A DNA stretch of 47,578 nucleotides from Fructobacillus sp. EFB-N1 (lineage in GTDB: Bacteria; Bacillota; Bacilli; Lactobacillales; Lactobacillaceae). Numbering within the stretch: the first letter of the stretch is position 1; every line of letters begins with the position of its first letter. Shown here piece by piece: positions 44,105-47,578 of this stretch. The notes beneath the pieces were generated by a model. That model worked only from the letters and a program-made list of their open reading frames with translations. It searched no databases and was not told the origin of the DNA. The position numbers and the translations under genes are program-made. The stretch lies in NCBI RefSeq assembly GCF_001038455.1, contig NZ_LDUY01000010.1:1-47578 (forward strand), read 5' to 3'.

Positions 44105-44265
44105 GAAATCAGTTAGCAACGGGCTTTTGCTCTTTGACTTTCCTGATTTTTTCGTGGATTGGTACGGGGATTTAACTGTTAAATCAGCTGGCTTTTCTGG
44201 AAAGGGGAGTGAAAGCTTGTTAAAATAGAGGTGATATGTTCATTGTGCATTTGAAAGGATTTTCT

Positions 44266-44541
44266 ATGGCAGAGCAATACCAGCTTCCGATTGACGGTAA
44301 TTGGAATCAGGACGATATTATTGCGGTTTCAAATTTGATTGATGCCGTTTTGCAGGTTTATGAGGGCGGCTGTGACCGTGAATATCTCTTAACGACTTAC
44401 CGGCGGTTCTTGACCGTAATCCCATCCAAGTCGGAGCAAAAGGCCTTTGACCGTGATTTTGAGCAACAAACTGGTCGGTCAATCTATCAGACGATGAAGT
44501 TGACAGACAAGCCAGTTAAGCGGGTTTTAGTCAATGACTGA
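44266..44541 (+). CDS. UPF0223 family protein (YktA-like)
   Basis: A small 91-residue soluble protein of the UPF0223 family, whose function is unknown. The sequence is characteristic: YQLPIDGNWNQDDIIAVSNL, then YEGGCDREYLLTTYRRFLTV and a conserved C-terminal KSEQKAFDRDFEQQTG. ATG 44266 follows AAAGGA; an upstream in-frame ATG at 44236 has no binding site. The gene overlaps the inositol-monophosphatase-family gene by 8 bases. The same pair (yktA with yktC) is seen in bacilli. Confidence 0.88.
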   Translation: MAEQYQLPIDGNWNQDDIIAVSNLIDAVLQVYEGGCDREYLLTTYRRFLTVIPSKSEQKAFDRDFEQQTGRSIYQTMKLTDKPVKRVLVND

Positions 44542-45325
44542 GTGGACGAGCAATCAATTAATCCAGGTTGATCAAACGGTGCGACGCTGGTTGGTCGAGC
44601 TCGGTCGTGAGGCTTGGGGAACCAAGAACCAAGATTTACAGGTTGGTCAAAAAGAGGGGGATTTCCGCAACATCGTGACCAACCTCGATACCACCAACCA
44701 GGCATGGCTTGTTGACCATATTCGGTCAATCGACCCGGATGCCCATATCGTTGCCGAAGAAGGTGACTTGCAGCGCCCCGAAACCATGGCAGGTCATGTC
44801 TGGTTTATCGACCCGATTGACGGCACGCTAAATTTTGTACATGAAAAAACTGATTTTGCCATTATGGTGGCCCTCTATGTTGATGGAAAGCCAACATTAG
44901 GTTGGATTGCCAAAGTGATGACAAATCAGGTCTTCCATGGTGGCCCTGAAATTGGGGCCTTTATGAACGACCAAAAATTGGCACCAGTGGCCGACCTTGG
45001 CCTGACAGAATCGATTTTAATCGTGTCCGGCCGCCGTCTGATTAGTGGCGAAAAGCCCTACGCGACGCTTGCCGCTGCCGCTTTGGCTTATCGGGTTTTG
45101 GGATCGGCTGGCATTTCCTTTAGTCGCTTGTTCTTACAACAAGCAACGGGGTATTTCTCAAAGCTTTCCCCATGGGATTTAGCGGCCGGTCGTGTCTTGG
45201 CCGAAACGCTCGGCTACGTGGTCAAATCACTTGACGGAAGTCCGTTAAATATGCTATCATCAAACACAGTATTAATCGCTACAACCAAGACGTATCGCGA
45301 GTCAGTCAAGATAGTGAAAGACTAG
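44534..45325 (+). CDS. Inositol monophosphatase family protein (SuhB/YktC-like)
   Basis: A magnesium-dependent sugar- or inositol-phosphate phosphatase. The 263-residue protein has the metal-binding motifs: VAEEGD, the signature WFIDPIDGTLNFVHE (Asp93 and Asp96) and the late SPWDLAAGRVLAE. Catalytic residues look complete. The physiological substrate in lactic acid bacteria is not known. It starts 8 bases inside the UPF0223 gene, so the two are coupled. Its stop codon lies in the 5' arm of a terminator. Confidence 0.9.
   Translation: MTEWTSNQLIQVDQTVRRWLVELGREAWGTKNQDLQVGQKEGDFRNIVTNLDTTNQAWLVDHIRSIDPDAHIVAEEGDLQRPETMAGHVWFIDPIDGTLNFVHEKTDFAIMVALYVDGKPTLGWIAKVMTNQVFHGGPEIGAFMNDQKLAPVADLGLTESILIVSGRRLISGEKPYATLAAAALAYRVLGSAGISFSRLFLQQATGYFSKLSPWDLAAGRVLAETLGYVVKSLDGSPLNMLSSNTVLIATTKTYRESVKIVKD
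45231..45260 (+). promoter_or_regulatory. Possible typA promoter inside the upstream gene
   Basis: TTGACG (45231-45236) and TATCAT (45255-45260) are 18 bases apart, within the coding sequence of the phosphatase gene. It lies upstream of the hairpin at 45317-45348. Confidence 0.35.
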
Positions 45326-45348
45326 GGAGAGAAGCCCTAGTCTTTCTT
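45317..45348 (+). terminator. Terminator overlapping the phosphatase stop codon, upstream of typA
   Basis: A perfect 11-bp stem AAAGACTAGGG/CCCTAGTCTTT with a 7-base loop and a short T-rich tail. Only 31 bases separate it from the typA start, leaving little room for another promoter. Confidence 0.75.
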
Positions 45349-45379
45349 GTGAGTAGCAAAGACAAAGGAGCACATAAAA

Positions 45380-47218
45380 TTGGCAAATCTTCGCGAAGAT
45401 ATTCGTAATATCGCTATTATTGCCCACGTCGATCACGGAAAGACGACGTTGGTTAACGAACTGTTAAAGCAGTCTGACACATTGGACGCCCGTAAGGAAG
45501 AATCCTTGGGTGACCGTGTGATGGATACCAACGATATTGAAAAAGAACGTGGAATCACGATCTTGTCAAAGAACACTGCTGTTCGTGTTGGCGACAAACA
45601 GATCAACATCTTGGATACCCCAGGTCACGCCGATTTCGGTGGAGAAGTTGAACGAATCATGGGAATGGTTGACGGGGTTTTGCTCGTCGTTGATGCCTTT
45701 GAAGGTACCATGCCTCAGACTCGTTTCGTTTTGAAGAAGGCCTTTGAACAACACTTGACACCAATCGTGATTGTCAACAAGGTTGACCGTCCAGGTGCTC
45801 GCCCAGAAGAAGTCGTTGATGAAGTTTTGGACTTGTTCATCGAATTGGGCGCTGATGAAGATGATTTGGACTTCCCAGTTATCTATGCTTCAGCTATGAA
45901 CGGAACATCATCATTTGATCCTGATATCGACAAGCAAGAACATACGATGGACCCAATCTTTAAGACGGTCTTCGAAACGATTCCTGCACCAGTTGACAAC
46001 TCTGACGAACCATTGCAGTTCCAAGTTGCTATGTTGGACTATAATGATTTTGTTGGTCGTATTGGTATCGGTCGTGTCAAGCGTGGAACAATCAAGGTTG
46101 GTGACAATGTTGATGTTTTGAAACTTGATGGCTCATCACAAAACTTCCGTGTTACAAAGCTTTCTGGTTTCATCGCTTTGGACCAAGTTGAAATCCAAGA
46201 AGCCAAGGCCGGTGATTTGATTGCCGTTTCTGGTATGGAAGACATCTCAGTTGGTGAAACAGTCGTTGATCCAGCTCATCACGATGAATTGCCATTGCTT
46301 CGTATCGATGAACCAACGTTGCAAATGACTTTCCGTCAAAACGACAGCCCCTTTGCTGGTCGTGAAGGAAAGTTTGTGACTGCTCGCCAAATCGAAGATC
46401 GTTTGTTGCGCGAATTGCACACTGATGTTTCTTTGCGTGTTGAAGACACTGACCAAGCTGGTGCTTGGTTGGTCTCAGGACGTGGTGAATTGCACCTTTC
46501 AATCTTGATTGAAAATATGCGTCGTGAAGGCTTCGAATTGCAAGCTTCACGTCCACAAGTTATCTTCCGCGAGGAAGACGGTCAAACCACTGAACCTTAC
46601 GAATCAATCCAAATCGATACACCAGATGAATATTCATCAACTGTTATCGATTCATTGAACCAACGTAAGGGTGAAATGCAAAACATGGAAGCTGTCGGAA
46701 ACGGTCAAACTCGTTTGACTTATATGGCACCTTCACGTGGTTTGATTGGTTACGCCACTGAATTTATGACAGCAACTCACGGTTATGGTATCTATAACCA
46801 CACATTTGCTGAATACCGTCCAATGGTTAAGAATTGGGAACCAGGACGTCGTAATGGTGCCTTGGTTTCAATCAACCAAGGACAAACAACAAACTACGCA
46901 ATCATGGGTGTTGAAGATCGTGGCCAAATGTTTGTCGGCGCCGGTGTTGACGTGTATGAAGGAATGGTTGTTGGTATGAACGCTCGTGACAATGACATCT
47001 CTGTTAACGTTACAAAGATGAAACCGCAGTCCAACGTTCGTTCATCAAACAAGGACCAAACTGCTTCAATCAAGACCCCACGTGAGATGAACTTGGAAGC
47101 GTCAATGGAATTCTTGAACGATGATGAATACGTTGAAGTAACGCCAGAAAATGTTCGTATCCGTAAGGCTATTTTGAACACTGCTGAGCGTGAAAAGGCT
47201 GCTAAGCGTCGTAAGTAA
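45380..47218 (+). CDS. typA: Ribosome-associated GTPase TypA/BipA
   Basis: A translational GTPase related to EF-G that acts in 50S subunit assembly and stress adaptation. The 612-residue protein has the G domain ([15 protein letters not shown], the switch ERGITILSKN, DTPGHADFGGEVERI, NKVDRPGA), domains II, III and V, and the BipA-specific C-terminal part (TATHGYGIYNHTFAEY). It starts at TTG 45380, 10 bases after AAAGGAG; no ATG fits better. No terminator is visible between its stop and the tRNA gene downstream, so the two may share a transcript. Confidence 0.96.
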   Translation: MANLREDIRNIAIIAHVDHGKTTLVNELLKQSDTLDARKEESLGDRVMDTNDIEKERGITILSKNTAVRVGDKQINILDTPGHADFGGEVERIMGMVDGVLLVVDAFEGTMPQTRFVLKKAFEQHLTPIVIVNKVDRPGARPEEVVDEVLDLFIELGADEDDLDFPVIYASAMNGTSSFDPDIDKQEHTMDPIFKTVFETIPAPVDNSDEPLQFQVAMLDYNDFVGRIGIGRVKRGTIKVGDNVDVLKLDGSSQNFRVTKLSGFIALDQVEIQEAKAGDLIAVSGMEDISVGETVVDPAHHDELPLLRIDEPTLQMTFRQNDSPFAGREGKFVTARQIEDRLLRELHTDVSLRVEDTDQAGAWLVSGRGELHLSILIENMRREGFELQASRPQVIFREEDGQTTEPYESIQIDTPDEYSSTVIDSLNQRKGEMQNMEAVGNGQTRLTYMAPSRGLIGYATEFMTATHGYGIYNHTFAEYRPMVKNWEPGRRNGALVSINQGQTTNYAIMGVEDRGQMFVGAGVDVYEGMVVGMNARDNDISVNVTKMKPQSNVRSSNKDQTASIKTPREMNLEASMEFLNDDEYVEVTPENVRIRKAILNTAEREKAAKRRK

Positions 47219-47294
47219 GCGTTTAAGCATCATCCTATCTGAAACAAACAACTAGTCATAGTGGCATGGACCAACTTCATGTTACTATTATTTT

Positions 47295-47383
47295 GGAGCT
47301 ATGGCACAATCTGGTACTGCAGCGGACTCGAAATCCGTCGAGCCGTCTTATGGCGGTGTGCGGGTTCAAATCCCGCTAGCTCC
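47295..47383 (+). tRNA. tRNA-Ser(CGA)
   Basis: An 89-base class II tRNA. The acceptor arms GGAGCTA/TAGCTCC pair fully. The anticodon stem GCGGA/TCCGT encloses CTCGAAA with anticodon CGA (reads TCG). There is a long variable arm (GCCGTC...GGC type) and a perfect T arm GCGGG-TTCAAAT-CCCGC. No CCA is encoded. The long variable arm confirms serine. Confidence 0.95.
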
Positions 47384-47401
47384 TTGGGACATTTCAAGAG
47401 A

Positions 47402-47440
47402 CCTAAAAAACCTAGTCTTAAGCTAATTTTGTTTTTTAGG
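47402..47440. repeat. Perfect inverted repeat after tRNA-Ser
   Basis: CCTAAAAAAC (47402-47411) and GTTTTTTAGG (47431-47440) are perfectly complementary with a 19-base loop. It may be a weak terminator or processing signal; role unknown. Confidence 0.6.
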
Positions 47441-47496
47441 GTTGCTATAGCTTTCAAGCAAAATAACACATTTTTTATAGCGGGGATGCTATCGAG

Positions 47497-47520
47497 GACG
47501 GCTCTTGTGCCGTCTTTTTA
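47497..47520 (+). terminator. Terminator after tRNA-Ser
   Basis: GACGGC-TCTTGT-GCCGTC followed by a T run; a compact GC-rich hairpin ending just before the IS30 end. Confidence 0.85.
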
Positions 47521-47524
47521 TTTT

Positions 47525-47578
47525 TGGCAGATTCTATAATTAATTCGAACGAGAAAATTTAAAATAAAAACCCAAAGA
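47525..47578 (+). mobile_element. Left end of an IS30-family insertion sequence (rest outside window)
   Basis: Bases 47525-47550 match the inverted complement of the IS30 repeat at 517-542 (about 21 of 26 identical, no gaps). The remaining 28 bases are AT-rich DNA that would lead into the transposase gene, beyond the window. The orientation is the same as the copy at the window start. Confidence 0.75.

Noticed and set aside
47261-47539. Open frame of 92 codons on the plus strand
   Set aside because: It runs through the tRNA-Ser gene and its terminator, has no ribosome binding site, and its translation shows only the tRNA read as codons.
1-47578. A 47-kb composite transposon bounded by IS30 copies
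   Set aside because: The interior is mainly housekeeping genes in conserved order; contig ends in a repeated IS are a simpler explanation.

Overview
The window looks like chromosomal DNA of a Gram-positive lactic acid bacterium. The adhesin has a C-terminal sortase signal, the heat-shock operon carries CIRCE operators, and the nusA, parE-parC and dnaK clusters have Firmicutes order. Family Lactobacillaceae is likely, in the former Leuconostocaceae (Leuconostoc/Fructobacillus-like). The genus is inferred from gene content and style and is not proven. Both window edges lie inside IS30-family DNA: the right end of one copy at the start and the left terminal repeat of another at the end. The window is therefore probably a whole contig bounded by repeats.

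Region 1 (1-10 kb) is accessory. The IS30 end is followed by a strong promoter driving one 3048-residue cell-wall adhesin with 19 tandem 87-residue repeats in perfect phase plus three of 85 residues. Region 2 (10-17.2 kb) holds a GNAT acetyltransferase, an RNase H-like protein (minus strand) and a probable operon ebsA-like, rluD, pyrR, carA-like, carB-like and a 96-residue orphan. The two carbamoyl-phosphate-synthase-like proteins are intact reading frames that have lost essentially all catalytic residues, and the large one lacks the allosteric domain. This is the strongest candidate for something undescribed. Region 3 (17.2-28.2 kb) holds an MdtG-like MFS exporter, bifunctional Rel, plsY, topoisomerase IV (parE, parC), manganese pyrophosphatase, and cysteine-free L33 and S14.

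Region 4 (28.3-33.6 kb) is the nusA-infB operon (rimP, nusA, rnpM/ylxR, ylxQ, infB, rbfA). A leader hairpin with a U-tract sits between its promoter and rimP and could be an attenuator. Two paralogous aminotransferases, each with its own promoter and a similar leader, lie between rbfA and truB-ribF. ribF appears to have a leaderless start. Region 5 (38.6-43.4 kb) is the hrcA-grpE-dnaK-dnaJ operon, with two CIRCE operators around one promoter and a DnaJ whose zinc-finger domain is cleanly missing. Region 6 (43.4-47.6 kb) holds def (minus strand), a UPF0223 gene overlapping an inositol-monophosphatase-family gene, typA, a tRNA-Ser(CGA), a terminator and the next IS30 end.

Apart from the adhesin, the IS ends and the pseudo-synthase pair, the genes form ordinary translation, transcription, chaperone and DNA-topology clusters. 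Recurrent themes are cysteine-free versions of zinc-binding proteins (L33, S14, DnaJ) and hairpins placed in leaders. Start codons were chosen by ribosome-binding site and family length, so several differ from the longest possible reading frame.
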